Below, in pieces: positions 36,025-44,133 of a stretch of 64,000 bases of DNA. This DNA is from Zoogloea dura. Its GTDB lineage: Bacteria > Pseudomonadota > Gammaproteobacteria > Burkholderiales > Rhodocyclaceae. Position 1 is the first letter of the stretch, and each line of letters opens with the position of its first letter. Both the position numbers and the translations under genes were made by a program. The DNA is taken from contig NZ_JABBGA010000003.1 of NCBI RefSeq assembly GCF_012927165.1, forward strand, positions 124,001-188,000, written 5' to 3'. The notes under the pieces are model-generated. The model was not told where the DNA came from. It did no database searches and saw only the letters and a program-made list of their open reading frames with translations.

Positions 36025-37002
36025 CTATTTCCGGCGCCGCAGGAGCGGCAGCATGGACAGCACGGACAGCACGAGCAGGGCACTCTCGGGCTCGGGAACC
36101 TGCGACAGCGCAACCTGGCCGACGATGGCATGCATCGCGGTGGTCGGGTGCACGCCGTCGGCGTACATGGAGTCGCTGCAGGCCGGCGCGCCAGGCTGCA
36201 GGCACGGCACCAGCACGTTGCCCAGACCGTAGCGGAGGCCACCATTCAGGCCATCCTGCGTCACCGCCTGGGAGATGCCATAGAAATCGAGCTCGGTCAC
36301 CCCTACTGCAAAGGAATTACGGAATGCCGCCAGACGCAGGGCCAGTCCGGTGTTGAAGTAGTCAGTGGTCTGCGCATAGGCGGCAGACGTGCCCAGCGCC
36401 AATGCTTCGGGCGTCGTGGCGAGGTCCGGGACATTGGCCACCAGGAAGCTCTTCGCTCCCTTCGCCGCCAGGAAACCGAGGCTGACCATCAGATTGTCGA
36501 GGGCACTGTCGGCGGCGGCCTCCCGCCCCTGGATGTCAGGCAGACCCATGCCACTGTTGCCTTCGACAACCGAGAACAGGTCATTGGCGCCGATCCCGAT
36601 CACGTACAGACCATTGGGGTCGGCGACGCCACCGCTGACCCCCGCCCAGAAACCGAGAGCCTGTGCCTGCAGCCCGACATTGGTCAGCCCCCCGTAGCCA
36701 TCCAGCCCGGTCTGGGCGCCGATGAAGGCGTAGTTGCTGCCGCCGACCTGGAATGGCGCGGCGGCCGAAGGCATGCCCAGCCCCTGGGCCAGGTATTCCA
36801 CCCACACGGGCCCGTCGGAACGCCGTCCGTCGAAATAGGGTGGTGGCGGGAAGCTGCCCCCGCTGGCGATGAAGAGATTGCCCGTGTCGGACAGGCTGTC
36901 CCCGAAGAAGGTCAGGCTCGAATAACCTGCATGGGCCGCCATGGCGCCAGCAGACAGGCACAGGCCGACAAGGCCGCGGGACAGACGTGACAGGCAGGAC
37001 AT
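36025..37002 (-). CDS. PEP-CTERM-sorted GDSL/SGNH esterase
   Basis: A 325-residue exported SGNH hydrolase. The ATG at 37002 has GGGAG 6 nt upstream. A signal peptide (RGLVGLCLSAGAMAAHAG) is followed by block I FFGDSLSDTGN with the nucleophile Ser, block III YVIGIGANDLF with the catalytic Asn, and block V DGVHPTTAMH with Asp and His. The C-terminus is a PEP-CTERM sorting signal: VPEPESALLVLSVLSMLPLL then RRRK. It is expected to be processed by an exosortase/archaeosortase-like system (not in this window) and released or surface-attached, often together with exopolysaccharide. The ester substrate is unknown. It is monocistronic. Confidence 0.93.
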   Translation of the reverse strand: MSCLSRLSRGLVGLCLSAGAMAAHAGYSSLTFFGDSLSDTGNLFIASGGSFPPPPYFDGRRSDGPVWVEYLAQGLGMPSAAAPFQVGGSNYAFIGAQTGLDGYGGLTNVGLQAQALGFWAGVSGGVADPNGLYVIGIGANDLFSVVEGNSGMGLPDIQGREAAADSALDNLMVSLGFLAAKGAKSFLVANVPDLATTPEALALGTSAAYAQTTDYFNTGLALRLAAFRNSFAVGVTELDFYGISQAVTQDGLNGGLRYGLGNVLVPCLQPGAPACSDSMYADGVHPTTAMHAIVGQVALSQVPEPESALLVLSVLSMLPLLRRRK

Positions 37003-37103
37003 GGACTTCTCCCTTGAGCAATCGGCCGGCGGCCGGATCATTGCGAAAACGCCCGGCGCTCCGGGCAATTCGATCAGGACACGCCGCAGGATCCCGGCTC
37101 CTG

Positions 37104-37460
37104 TCAGGGAAGGCAGGCCGCCTGCACGGCAATCTCGACCCGCCAGCCCGGATGCGCCAGCGCGGCCACCTGCACACAGGCCCGCGTCGGCGCCGTGCCG
37201 GGGGGCACCCAGGCATCCCATACGGCATTCACTGCATCATAGTCGCTGATGTCAGTCAGGTAGAGGGTTGCGAGCAGCATGCGGTCCTTGCTGCTACCCG
37301 CATTGAGCAGCAAGGTCTCCACGCTGGCCAGCATGGCTGCCGTCTGGGCCGTGATGCCGGCAGTGGCGTCGGGCGGCACCTCGACGCAATACACCACGCC
37401 GTTATGGACGGTGTAGTCGGAATAGCGCGGTGTCGTACCGGCACGCAGGATTTCACTCAT
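37104..37460 (-). CDS. RidA/YjgF/UK114-family protein
   Basis: A 118-residue RidA-superfamily protein starting MSEILRAGTTPRYSDYTVHNGVVYCVEVPPD. The trimer-interface/active-site region contains TAAMLASVETLLLNAGSSKDRMLLATLYLTDI and the C-terminal APTRACVQVAALAHPGWRVEIAV, with Arg in the PTRACVQV position that binds carboxylates in deaminating RidA proteins. It is divergent from ilvA, whose product releases the reactive enamine that RidA proteins hydrolyse to 2-oxo acid, so the two genes fit one pathway. A subfamily other than archetypal RidA is likely, because the length and N-terminus differ. Confidence 0.88.
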   Translation of the reverse strand: MSEILRAGTTPRYSDYTVHNGVVYCVEVPPDATAGITAQTAAMLASVETLLLNAGSSKDRMLLATLYLTDISDYDAVNAVWDAWVPPGTAPTRACVQVAALAHPGWRVEIAVQAACLP

Positions 37461-37557
37461 CTTGGATTCCTCGGTGAAAAAAGCGCCTATGTTGCAGTGC
37501 GAACGCTCCGGCTGCTACCCTCAAGCACTTCCCCAGCCGAAAAGCACAGGTTCAGCC

Positions 37558-39078
37558 ATGAGCGCGCAGCACCCCGACTATCTCCAGAAGATCCTCACTG
37601 CCCAGGTCTACGACGCGGCGATCGAAACGCCCCTCGACCTGGCTCCGAACCTGTCGGCGCGCATCCACAACACGATTTACTTCAAGCGCGAGGACATGCA
37701 GCCCGTGTTCAGCTTCAAGCTGCGCGGCGCCTACAACAAGATGGCCAGCCTCAGCCCGGCGGCCCTCAAGCGCGGCGTGATCTGCGCCTCCGCCGGCAAC
37801 CACGCCCAGGGCGTCGCCCTGTCGGCGAAGAAGCTCGGCGCCCGCGCCGTGATCGTGATGCCCACCACCACGCCGGCGATCAAGATCGACGCGGTCAAGC
37901 GCCACGGTGGCGAGGTGGTGCTGGCCGGCGAGAGCTATTCCGACTCCTACGGCCACGCCAAGGAACTCGAGAAGGCCGAGAAGCTCACCTTCGTGCACCC
38001 CTACGACGACGTGGAAGTGATCGCCGGCCAGGGCACCATTGCCATGGAGATCCTGCGCCAGCACTCCAAGCCCATCCACGCGGTGTTCTGCTGCGTCGGT
38101 GGCGGTGGCCTGCTGGCCGGCGTGGCCGCCTACATCAAGCGGGTGCGCCCGGAGATCAAGGTGATCGGGGTGGAAACCGTGGACGCCAACGCCATGACCC
38201 AGTCGCTGGCTGCCGGCAAGCGCATCGAACTGGCCACCGTGGGCCTGTTTGCCGACGGCGCCGCGGTCAAGCTGGTGGGCGAGGAGACCTTCCGCCTGTG
38301 CCAGGAATACGTGGACGAAATGGTGGTGGTGGATAACGACGCCATCTGCGCAGCCATCAAGGACGTCTTCGAGGACACCCGCTCCATCCTCGAGCCCGCC
38401 GGCGCCCTGGCCGTGGCCGGCGCCAAGGAATACGCCAAGCGCCACAACCTGAAGGACAAGACCCTGGTGGCGGTGGCCTCCGGTGCCAACATGAACTTCG
38501 ACCGCCTGCGCTTCGTGGCCGAAAGGGCCGAAGTGGGCGAGCAGCGCGAAGCCGTGCTGGCCGTGACCATCCCGGAGAAGCCGGGCTCCTTCAAGAAGTT
38601 CTGCAACCTGCTCGGCAACCGCAACATCACCGAGTTCAACTACCGCTACGCGGACCGCCAGAAGGCCCACATCTTCGTCGGCGTCAGCGTGCACAACCGG
38701 GCCGAAGGCGGGCGCATCACCGAGCTGCTGCAGCGCCACGAGCTGCCCTGCCTGGACCTCACCGACGACGAGATGGCCAAGAGCCACATCCGCTACATGG
38801 TCGGCGGCCACGCGCCCCAGGCGGAGAACGAAGTGCTCTACCGCTTCATCTTCCCGGAGCGTCCGGGCGCCCTGCTCAACTTCCTCGACACCCTGCGTTC
38901 GGACTGGAACATCAGCCTGTTCCACTATCGCAACCACGGCGCCGACTTTGGTCGCGTGCTGGTGGGCATGCAGGTGCCACCCCAGGACCGGGAAGCCTTC
39001 CAGGATTTCCTCGGACGGCTGGGTTATGAGTATGTGGATGAAACAGGCAACCCGGCCTACCGCATGTTCCTGGGTTGA
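37558..39078 (+). CDS. ilvA: Threonine ammonia-lyase, biosynthetic
   Basis: A 506-residue threonine dehydratase of the long biosynthetic type. The N-terminal PLP domain has FKREDMQPVFSFKLRGAYNKM (Schiff-base Lys in SFKLRGA), ICASAGNHAQGVALSAKKLG, the phosphate-binding CCVGGGGLLAGVAAY, and FEDTRSILEPAGALAVAG. The C-terminal ~170 residues carry two ACT-like regulatory domains (LAVTIPEKPGSFKKFCNLLG and YRFIFPERPGALLNFLDTL) for isoleucine inhibition and valine activation. It converts threonine to 2-oxobutanoate and ammonia, the first step of isoleucine synthesis. The ATG at 37558 is the first Met of the conserved region. The RidA gene is divergent. Confidence 0.96.
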   Translation: MSAQHPDYLQKILTAQVYDAAIETPLDLAPNLSARIHNTIYFKREDMQPVFSFKLRGAYNKMASLSPAALKRGVICASAGNHAQGVALSAKKLGARAVIVMPTTTPAIKIDAVKRHGGEVVLAGESYSDSYGHAKELEKAEKLTFVHPYDDVEVIAGQGTIAMEILRQHSKPIHAVFCCVGGGGLLAGVAAYIKRVRPEIKVIGVETVDANAMTQSLAAGKRIELATVGLFADGAAVKLVGEETFRLCQEYVDEMVVVDNDAICAAIKDVFEDTRSILEPAGALAVAGAKEYAKRHNLKDKTLVAVASGANMNFDRLRFVAERAEVGEQREAVLAVTIPEKPGSFKKFCNLLGNRNITEFNYRYADRQKAHIFVGVSVHNRAEGGRITELLQRHELPCLDLTDDEMAKSHIRYMVGGHAPQAENEVLYRFIFPERPGALLNFLDTLRSDWNISLFHYRNHGADFGRVLVGMQVPPQDREAFQDFLGRLGYEYVDETGNPAYRMFLG

Positions 39079-39191
39079 AATCGGGCCGCCACCACCACCC
39101 GGCGCGCAAACTTGATGTCGCGCAATGGCGGTGGGCCCTGGCGGGACTAAGGTTGGACCTTGGTCACCGCCCAATGGAGAAGGCAGACGCC

Positions 39192-39662
39192 ATGATCACT
39201 CTCGAATCGATGCTCGCCAACCCGGGCAAGGACAACCTCGACGCGGTGTCCTCACTCTACCTCGGCGCCTTCGTCGCCGCCCAGCGCCTGGTGGCCCTGA
39301 ACATCCGGGCCACCCAGTCGCTGATGGAAAGCAACATGTCGTCGGTCCAGGCTCTGGCCCGGGCACGCAACCTTGAAAACTGGCAGGAGGCACAGTCGGC
39401 TGCGACTCAGCAACTGGTCAACCAGATCGTCGGCTACGCCGGTGATTTCAACGAAGTTGTTGCAGAAAATCAGAAAGAACTGACAAGCCTGCTCCAGGCG
39501 GCACCTCCGGTGCCGGCATCCGGCAAGCCTGCCGCCAATCTGCTGGCCATGAGCGAAGTGGTCCAGACCATGCTCGACGCTGCGCTCCACTCACGGAACG
39601 CAATGCTCGACATGGCGATGCGGGTGGATCAGCGACGCCAGGACGCGGCGCCGGAAAGCTAG
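39192..39662 (+). CDS. Phasin-family protein
   Basis: A 156-residue, mainly helical protein starting MITLESMLANPGKDNLDAVSSLYLGAFVAAQRLVALNIRATQSLMES. The pattern (LYLGAFVAAQRLVALNIRATQ, then ARNLENWQEAQSAATQQLVNQIVGYAGDFNEV) fits the Phasin_2 family, small amphipathic proteins that coat polyhydroxyalkanoate granules. The ATG at 39192 is preferred over one at 39174, because it has an AAGG at proper spacing and matches family starts. The gene stands alone downstream of ilvA. The palindrome CGCCGGATCCGGCG (39668-39681) just after its stop may help terminate transcription between the convergent genes. Confidence 0.88.
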   Translation: MITLESMLANPGKDNLDAVSSLYLGAFVAAQRLVALNIRATQSLMESNMSSVQALARARNLENWQEAQSAATQQLVNQIVGYAGDFNEVVAENQKELTSLLQAAPPVPASGKPAANLLAMSEVVQTMLDAALHSRNAMLDMAMRVDQRRQDAAPES

Positions 39663-39732
39663 GCCGCCGCCGGATCCGGCGCTTCAGGCGCCCAGGTTGC
39701 GGATCCCACCCCCGCGCCCTGATAGCACCGGT

Positions 39733-40881
39733 CTACAACCAGGCCGGCAGACTGGCGGCCAGCACCTGCTTGCGGCTGGTCGCGGCACCCAGCAGGGCGA
39801 AGCCGGCCGGGCTGCCATCAGGCGTCAGGAACAGGGCCTCCAGCCCGCCCTCCGGGTGCGTCAGCACCCATTCACCGGCCAGCCCGGCCGGAGGAGGCGC
39901 CGCCACTGTCGGCAGGGCCGGCGTCTTGACCAGTACCGGCATGGCCGGGTAGCTCACCGCGGTCGGCGTACCGGTGAGGGTTTTCGCCAGGGCCCGCACC
40001 TGCTGCATGATGGGCATCACGAAGGGCAGGCTCAACCCCACCACTTCGGCACAATCGCCGATCGCAGACACACCCGCAGCACTGCTGGCCAGGTGACGGT
40101 CGGTGACGATGCCGCGCCCGACCTGGATAGCGGCCGCCTCCGCCAGGCCGATGCGCGGGCGCAGGCCTACCGCGGACAGCACCAGGTCGGCCTCGGCCAC
40201 GCTGCCATCGCTCAGGCGCAGCCGGTAGGTGGCGCCCTGGCGATCCACGCCGATGGCCGAAATGCCCATGCGGAACACCACCCCCGCCGCCTCCAGCCCT
40301 GCCCGGAAGTACGCACCTGCTTCCTCGGGCAGCAGGCGGCCGAGCGGCCACGGCGCCGGGTCGAACACGGTCGGCTCGATCCCCCGGGCCAGCATGTCGT
40401 TGGCAAACTCGCAACCAATCAGGCCGCCCCCCAGGATGGCCACCCGGCGGGCCCCATCGAGGCGGGCACTGAAGCGCGCAAAGTCGTCCAGGTCATTCAC
40501 CGACAAGACCTCCGGAGCCGCATCGCCATCCAGGGGCAGGCGGATCGGATCGGCGCCAAGGGCCAGCACCAGGTCCCGGTACGGCAGCACTTCTCCATCC
40601 TGCAGGCTGACCTGGCGGGCCGAGGTGTCGATGGCCGTCACCTGCCGCCGGGCCAGGATCCGGGCATCCAGTTCCTCGGCCATGCGCTCGGCCGTCTTCA
40701 TCACCAGCGTGGCGGCGCTCTTGCCGCTCGCCAGGGCGTTGGACAGCATCGGCTTGGAATAGAAGGGCGCGTCATCGCGGCTGACCAGCACGAGGGGCAC
40801 GCTCTTGTCGAGCTTGCGGATCTCGCGGGCCAGGTTGTAGCCCGCGAGGCCGGTACCGAGGATCAGGATGGGAGCGGTCAT
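39733..40881 (-). CDS. Rubredoxin-NAD(+) reductase-like FAD-dependent oxidoreductase
   Basis: A 382-residue pyridine nucleotide-disulfide oxidoreductase class protein. The N-terminal FAD motif is ILILGTGLAGYNLAREIRK, the NAD(P)-binding motif VAILGGGLIGCEFANDML (about 143-160), and the second FAD motif GVSAIGDCAEV (about 270-280). It lacks a redox-active CxxxxC, as expected of rubredoxin/ferredoxin reductases. A rubredoxin gene lies 7 nt upstream and a rubrerythrin gene beyond it, all on this strand, so it probably passes electrons from NADH to rubredoxin and then to rubrerythrin in peroxide reduction. The ATG is at 40881. The C-terminal ~80 residues form the interface domain. Confidence 0.92.
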   Translation of the reverse strand: MTAPILILGTGLAGYNLAREIRKLDKSVPLVLVSRDDAPFYSKPMLSNALASGKSAATLVMKTAERMAEELDARILARRQVTAIDTSARQVSLQDGEVLPYRDLVLALGADPIRLPLDGDAAPEVLSVNDLDDFARFSARLDGARRVAILGGGLIGCEFANDMLARGIEPTVFDPAPWPLGRLLPEEAGAYFRAGLEAAGVVFRMGISAIGVDRQGATYRLRLSDGSVAEADLVLSAVGLRPRIGLAEAAAIQVGRGIVTDRHLASSAAGVSAIGDCAEVVGLSLPFVMPIMQQVRALAKTLTGTPTAVSYPAMPVLVKTPALPTVAAPPPAGLAGEWVLTHPEGGLEALFLTPDGSPAGFALLGAATSRKQVLAASLPAWL

Positions 40882-40888
40882 GACGTCC

Positions 40889-41053
40889 TCAGATCTCGAC
40901 CATCTCGAAATCGGACTTGGCCACACCGCAATCCGGACAGGCCCAGTCGTCAGGGATGTCGGCCCAGCGGGTGCCGGGGGCAAGCCCCTCCTCGGGGAGG
41001 CCGGCAGCCTCGTCGTAGATGAAGCCGCATACGATGCACTGGAAGGTTTTCAT
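40889..41053 (-). CDS. Rubredoxin
   Basis: A 54-residue one-iron electron carrier. It has the two knuckle motifs [13 protein letters not shown] and [15 protein letters not shown]: four Cys in CxxC pairs at 6, 9, 39 and 42 that ligate a single iron. The spacer contains [17 protein letters not shown], typical of bacterial rubredoxins. The gene reads straight into the reductase (7 nt gap) and follows the rubrerythrin gene by 42 nt. It should shuttle single electrons from the reductase to rubrerythrin or another acceptor in the cytosol. Confidence 0.97.
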   Translation of the reverse strand: MKTFQCIVCGFIYDEAAGLPEEGLAPGTRWADIPDDWACPDCGVAKSDFEMVEI

Positions 41054-41095
41054 GATCTTGGTTCCTTTATGTCTGGATGTCGGGTCGGGACGGGC

Positions 41096-41581
41096 TCAGC
41101 CGGCGATCTTGTCGAGGGCTGCCTGGTAGTGGGCGGCATGTCGCTCTTCAACCTTGGCGAGGGCCGCAAAACGCTTGGCGGCCTTCTCGAGTACGGCCTT
41201 GAACTGGGCCGCGTGCTCCCTGGACTCTTCGATCTGCTCGTCGATTTCTTGCACTGCGGCGTGGTTGCCTTCTTCCACCGCAGCGTGGCGGAAGGACGGG
41301 TACATCTCGGTGTACTCGTAGGTCTCACCCTCGATGGCGAACTGCAAGGCGCGGGCCGGGCTCATGCTGGCCTTGGGGTAGAGCAGGTCGAGGTGACCGA
41401 AGGCGTGCATCACCTCCTGGTCGGCGGTGGCTTCGAAAGCCCGTGCCGTCTCCTCGTCGCCCATCTCGCGGCTGAGCTTGGCGAAGTAGCGGTACTTGAT
41501 GTGGGCCATGGCCTCGCCGGCGAAAGCGGCTTCGAGGTTCTGGATGGTGGCCGAGGCGGGATCGTGGAAGGGGTTTGCCAT
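41096..41581 (-). CDS. Rubrerythrin (short form, without rubredoxin domain)
   Basis: A 161-residue four-helix-bundle diiron protein. The ATG at 41581 is chosen over an upstream frame to 41635, because AAAGGAG lies 8-9 nt upstream. Ligand motifs are NLEAAFAGEAMAHIKYRYFAK, ATADQEVMHAFGHL, EGETYEYTEMYPSF and EQIEESREHAAQF, which give the expected Glu/His diiron set of E-x6-Y and ExxH type. It lacks the C-terminal rubredoxin domain of classical rubrerythrin. The separate rubredoxin gene downstream supplies this. The protein likely reduces hydrogen peroxide in the cytosol. An AT-rich promoter region lies upstream (41640-41700). Confidence 0.93.
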   Translation of the reverse strand: MANPFHDPASATIQNLEAAFAGEAMAHIKYRYFAKLSREMGDEETARAFEATADQEVMHAFGHLDLLYPKASMSPARALQFAIEGETYEYTEMYPSFRHAAVEEGNHAAVQEIDEQIEESREHAAQFKAVLEKAAKRFAALAKVEERHAAHYQAALDKIAG

Positions 41582-41735
41582 GATGATGATCTCCTTTAAG
41601 GGTTGTCTCGATCGCTTGGATTCGATGGAGACCATCTTACGGATGGTGGATTTATTCTAGAAATTGATTGATTAAAGAATTACTATTAAACATAACTATC
41701 GAACGCACCGTACCTGGCAGGCAGCAGATCAAGAA

Positions 41736-41768
41736 TGGCGCAGCCCATGACCATCACGGGCTGCGCCA
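41736..41768 (-). terminator. Long hairpin downstream of xthA
   Basis: TGGCGCAGCCC and GGGCTGCGCCA form an 11-bp perfect stem with an 11-nt loop, starting 16 nt after the xthA stop on the minus strand. It is followed by TTCTTG, a weak U-tract. It separates xthA from the rubrerythrin operon. The rest of 41582-41784 is AT-rich promoter-like sequence. Confidence 0.6.
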
Positions 41769-41784
41769 CCGGCAGGGCCTTGCC

Positions 41785-42567
41785 TTACCAGGACACGTCG
41801 TAGTCGACCGTCAACGGCGCATGATCGCTGAAGCGCTCGTCCTTATAGACAGCCGCCCGCTGGGCACGGCTCCCGATGCCGGGCGTGGCGATCTGGTAGT
41901 CGAGACGCCAGCCCACGTTCTTGGCCCAGGCCTGGCCGCGATTCGACCACCAGGTGTAGCAGGTGTCGGTGGCCTCGGGATGCAGGCGCCGATAGGTGTC
42001 CACCCAGGCCTGCTCGTCGAACAGGCGCGACAGCCAGGCCCGCTCTTCCGGCAGGAAGCCCGAGTTCTTCTGGTTGGAGCGCCAGTTCTTGAGATCGATG
42101 GCCTGGTGGGCGATGTTCCAGTCACCACAGATGATCACCTCGCGGCCACTGTCGCGCAGGGCCGCCATATGAGGCAGGAAGATATCCATGAAACGGAACT
42201 TCGCAGCCTGGCGCTCCTCGGAACTGGAACCGGAGGGCAGATACAGGGACACTACGGAGAGATTTCCGAAATCGGCCTGGAGGTAGCGCCCCTCGGCGTC
42301 GAATTCCTCGTTTCCAAGCCCCTCCACGATCCGGTCGGGCGGCCTGCGGGTGTAGATGCCTACGCCGCTGTAGCCTTTCTTGAGGGCGCAATGGAAGTGT
42401 CCGGCAAGGTCGCCGGGCGCGCGCATTTCGGGGCTGAGGTCCGCCAGCTGAGCCTTCAATTCCTGCACGCAGACCACATCTGCCTGCTGATTGCCGAGCC
42501 ACATGAGGAAGCCTTTCACGCTGGCCGAGCGGATGCCGTTGAGATTGGCCGTGACGACGCGTAACAT
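41785..42567 (-). CDS. xthA: Exodeoxyribonuclease III
   Basis: A 260-residue AP endonuclease/3'-exonuclease of the ExoIII family. It has MLRVVTANLNGIRSA, the metal-binding Glu of VVCVQELKAQ, GYSGVGIYTRR, the catalytic GDWNIAHQ (Asp and Asn), TWWSNRGQAWAKN, RLDYQIATP, and the C-terminal SDHAPLTVDYDVSW with the catalytic Asp-His pair. It incises abasic sites and removes blocked 3' ends in base-excision repair. It is divergent from pyrE with 38 nt between starts, a conserved neighbour arrangement in several betaproteobacteria. It neighbours the peroxide-defence genes, which fits oxidative-damage repair. Confidence 0.96.
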   Translation of the reverse strand: MLRVVTANLNGIRSASVKGFLMWLGNQQADVVCVQELKAQLADLSPEMRAPGDLAGHFHCALKKGYSGVGIYTRRPPDRIVEGLGNEEFDAEGRYLQADFGNLSVVSLYLPSGSSSEERQAAKFRFMDIFLPHMAALRDSGREVIICGDWNIAHQAIDLKNWRSNQKNSGFLPEERAWLSRLFDEQAWVDTYRRLHPEATDTCYTWWSNRGQAWAKNVGWRLDYQIATPGIGSRAQRAAVYKDERFSDHAPLTVDYDVSW

Positions 42568-42605
42568 TTTGGGTAATTTGGCCTGTTTTTTGATTGGGAA
42601 ATGCC

Positions 42606-43253
42606 GTGGATTTTAGCCGTGATTTCATCGCCCTCTCCTGCGAAAAGGGGATCCTGCGCTTCGGGGAGTTCGTGACCAAGGCAGGTCGCCTGTCCCCTTA
42701 CTTCTTCAACGCCGGCCTTTTCAATGACGGTGACTCCTTCGGCAAGCTCTGCGAGTTCTATGCACGCACGCTGGTGGCGGCAGGCCTTCCCTGCGACATG
42801 CTGTTCGGTCCGGCCTACAAGGGCATTCCCTTGGTCGCCGGTACCGCCATGCGCCTGGCCGAACACGGCCACAACCTGCCCTTCTGCTTCAACCGCAAGG
42901 AGGCCAAGGACCACGGTGAAGGCGGTACCCTGGTGGGCGCGCCGCTGGCCGGCCGGGTCGCCATCCTCGACGACGTGATCTCGGCCGGCACCTCGGTACG
43001 CGAATCAGTGGAGATCATCCGCGCCCACGGCGCCACCCCCTCGGCGGTGGTGATCGCCCTCGATCGCATGGAGCGCGGCACCGGCACCCTGTCTGCCGTC
43101 CAGGAGGTCCGCGAGGCCTACGGAATTCCTGTCCTCGCCGTGGCCAGCCTGACCGATCTGATCGCCTTCCTGGGCGACACGCCGGCCCTGCAGGCCAATC
43201 TCCCGGCCGTCGAGCGCTACCGGGAAACTTACGGCGTCAGCGGAGACCTCTGA
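42606..43253 (+). CDS. pyrE: Orotate phosphoribosyltransferase
   Basis: A 215-residue product from the GTG at 42606, which has GGGAA 5-7 nt upstream. A TTG at 42594 would add 4 residues. Family motifs are SCEKGILRFGEFVTKAGRLSPYFFNAGLFN, the loop PAYKGIPLV, NRKEAKDHGEGG, and the PRPP-binding VAILDDVISAGTSVRESVEIIR. It catalyses orotate plus PRPP to orotidine 5'-phosphate in pyrimidine synthesis. Length and start context match E. coli PyrE (213 residues). The gene is followed after 4 nt by a small exported-protein gene, which may be in the same operon. Confidence 0.96.
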   Translation: MDFSRDFIALSCEKGILRFGEFVTKAGRLSPYFFNAGLFNDGDSFGKLCEFYARTLVAAGLPCDMLFGPAYKGIPLVAGTAMRLAEHGHNLPFCFNRKEAKDHGEGGTLVGAPLAGRVAILDDVISAGTSVRESVEIIRAHGATPSAVVIALDRMERGTGTLSAVQEVREAYGIPVLAVASLTDLIAFLGDTPALQANLPAVERYRETYGVSGDL

Positions 43254-43257
43254 AACC

Positions 43258-43890
43258 ATGCGACGCCTGGCCCTGCTTTGCGCACTGTTGGTCAGTCTTC
43301 CCACCCCAGCCCAGACGGCGCAGCGGGGAACGGTGTACTGCTGCACGGACAACGGGCATCAAGTTTGTGGTGATGTCTTGCCGGCCCAGTGCTTCGGCAA
43401 GAGCTACCGGGAGATGAGCCCGCAGGGCACCGTCCGGCGTGTCGTGGAGGCCCCCCTGACAACCGAGCAGATGGCACGCAAGGAGGCCGAGGAGCGGGAG
43501 CGGCGCGCCGAGATCGCCCGCCAGCGCGCCGAGATGCGCCGCAACCAGTCCCTGCTCGAAACCTATTCCAGCGTGGCCGACATCGATGCCCGCCGCGACC
43601 GGGCCATCGAGGGCGTGCAGTCGGAACTGAAGCGCGGCGAAGTCATCCAGGCCCAACTCCAGAAAAAGCGCGCCGGCCTGCTGCGCGAAGCCGAGTTCTA
43701 CCAGAAGCGGGCCATGCCCGCCGCGCTGGCCGCCTCCATCCGCGACGTGGACAGCGAGATTGCCACCCAAAGCCTGGTGATCGACTCCAAGCGAAAGGAT
43801 ATCGAATCGATCCGCAACCGCTACGAGCAGGACCGCAGCCGCTACATTGCCCTGACCGAAGCCCGCAACTCGCCCCCCAATTCACGCTGA
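43258..43890 (+). CDS. Exported coiled-coil protein, unknown function
   Basis: A 210-residue product. A signal peptide (MRRLALLCALLVSLPTPAQT, cleavage near AQT-AQ) precedes a short domain with four Cys (TVYCCTDNGHQVCGDVLPAQCFGKSYRE), which resembles a DUF4124-like Cys pattern. The remainder is a long, highly charged coiled coil (MARKEAEERERRAEIARQRAEMRRNQ; EVIQAQLQKKRAGLLREAEF; KRKDIESIRNRYEQDRSRY). Such proteins of Rhodocyclales and relatives are annotated only as hypothetical. It starts 5 nt after pyrE and may be cotranscribed with it. The hairpin CGCCCC..GGGGCG near 43910-43926 could terminate both. Confidence 0.75.
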   Translation: MRRLALLCALLVSLPTPAQTAQRGTVYCCTDNGHQVCGDVLPAQCFGKSYREMSPQGTVRRVVEAPLTTEQMARKEAEERERRAEIARQRAEMRRNQSLLETYSSVADIDARRDRAIEGVQSELKRGEVIQAQLQKKRAGLLREAEFYQKRAMPAALAASIRDVDSEIATQSLVIDSKRKDIESIRNRYEQDRSRYIALTEARNSPPNSR

Positions 43891-44133
43891 ACGCGTCTTC
43901 CTGCCCATGCGCCCCCGTTCGGGGCGTGCTCCCCATGAGTGAAAACAAGCGTTTCAAGACGGCCTCCAGGGCTTCTGGGAGACAACAGCTTGCATGGCGG
44001 CCATTTTGGGGCGTGCTAAACTGCAGCGCATGCAGGGACTCCTGGCACCGGTCTTGATAATTGGGCCGCCGAGGCGTAATTAGTCGTTGTTTCTCCCCTA
44101 CCACTACGCCGGTCAGGCCTTCAGAAGATCATC

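Noticed and set aside
41640-41700. OxyR-type site upstream of rubrerythrin
   Set aside because: ATAG-like words are present but do not have the ATAG-N7-CTAT spacing, so no regulator was assigned.
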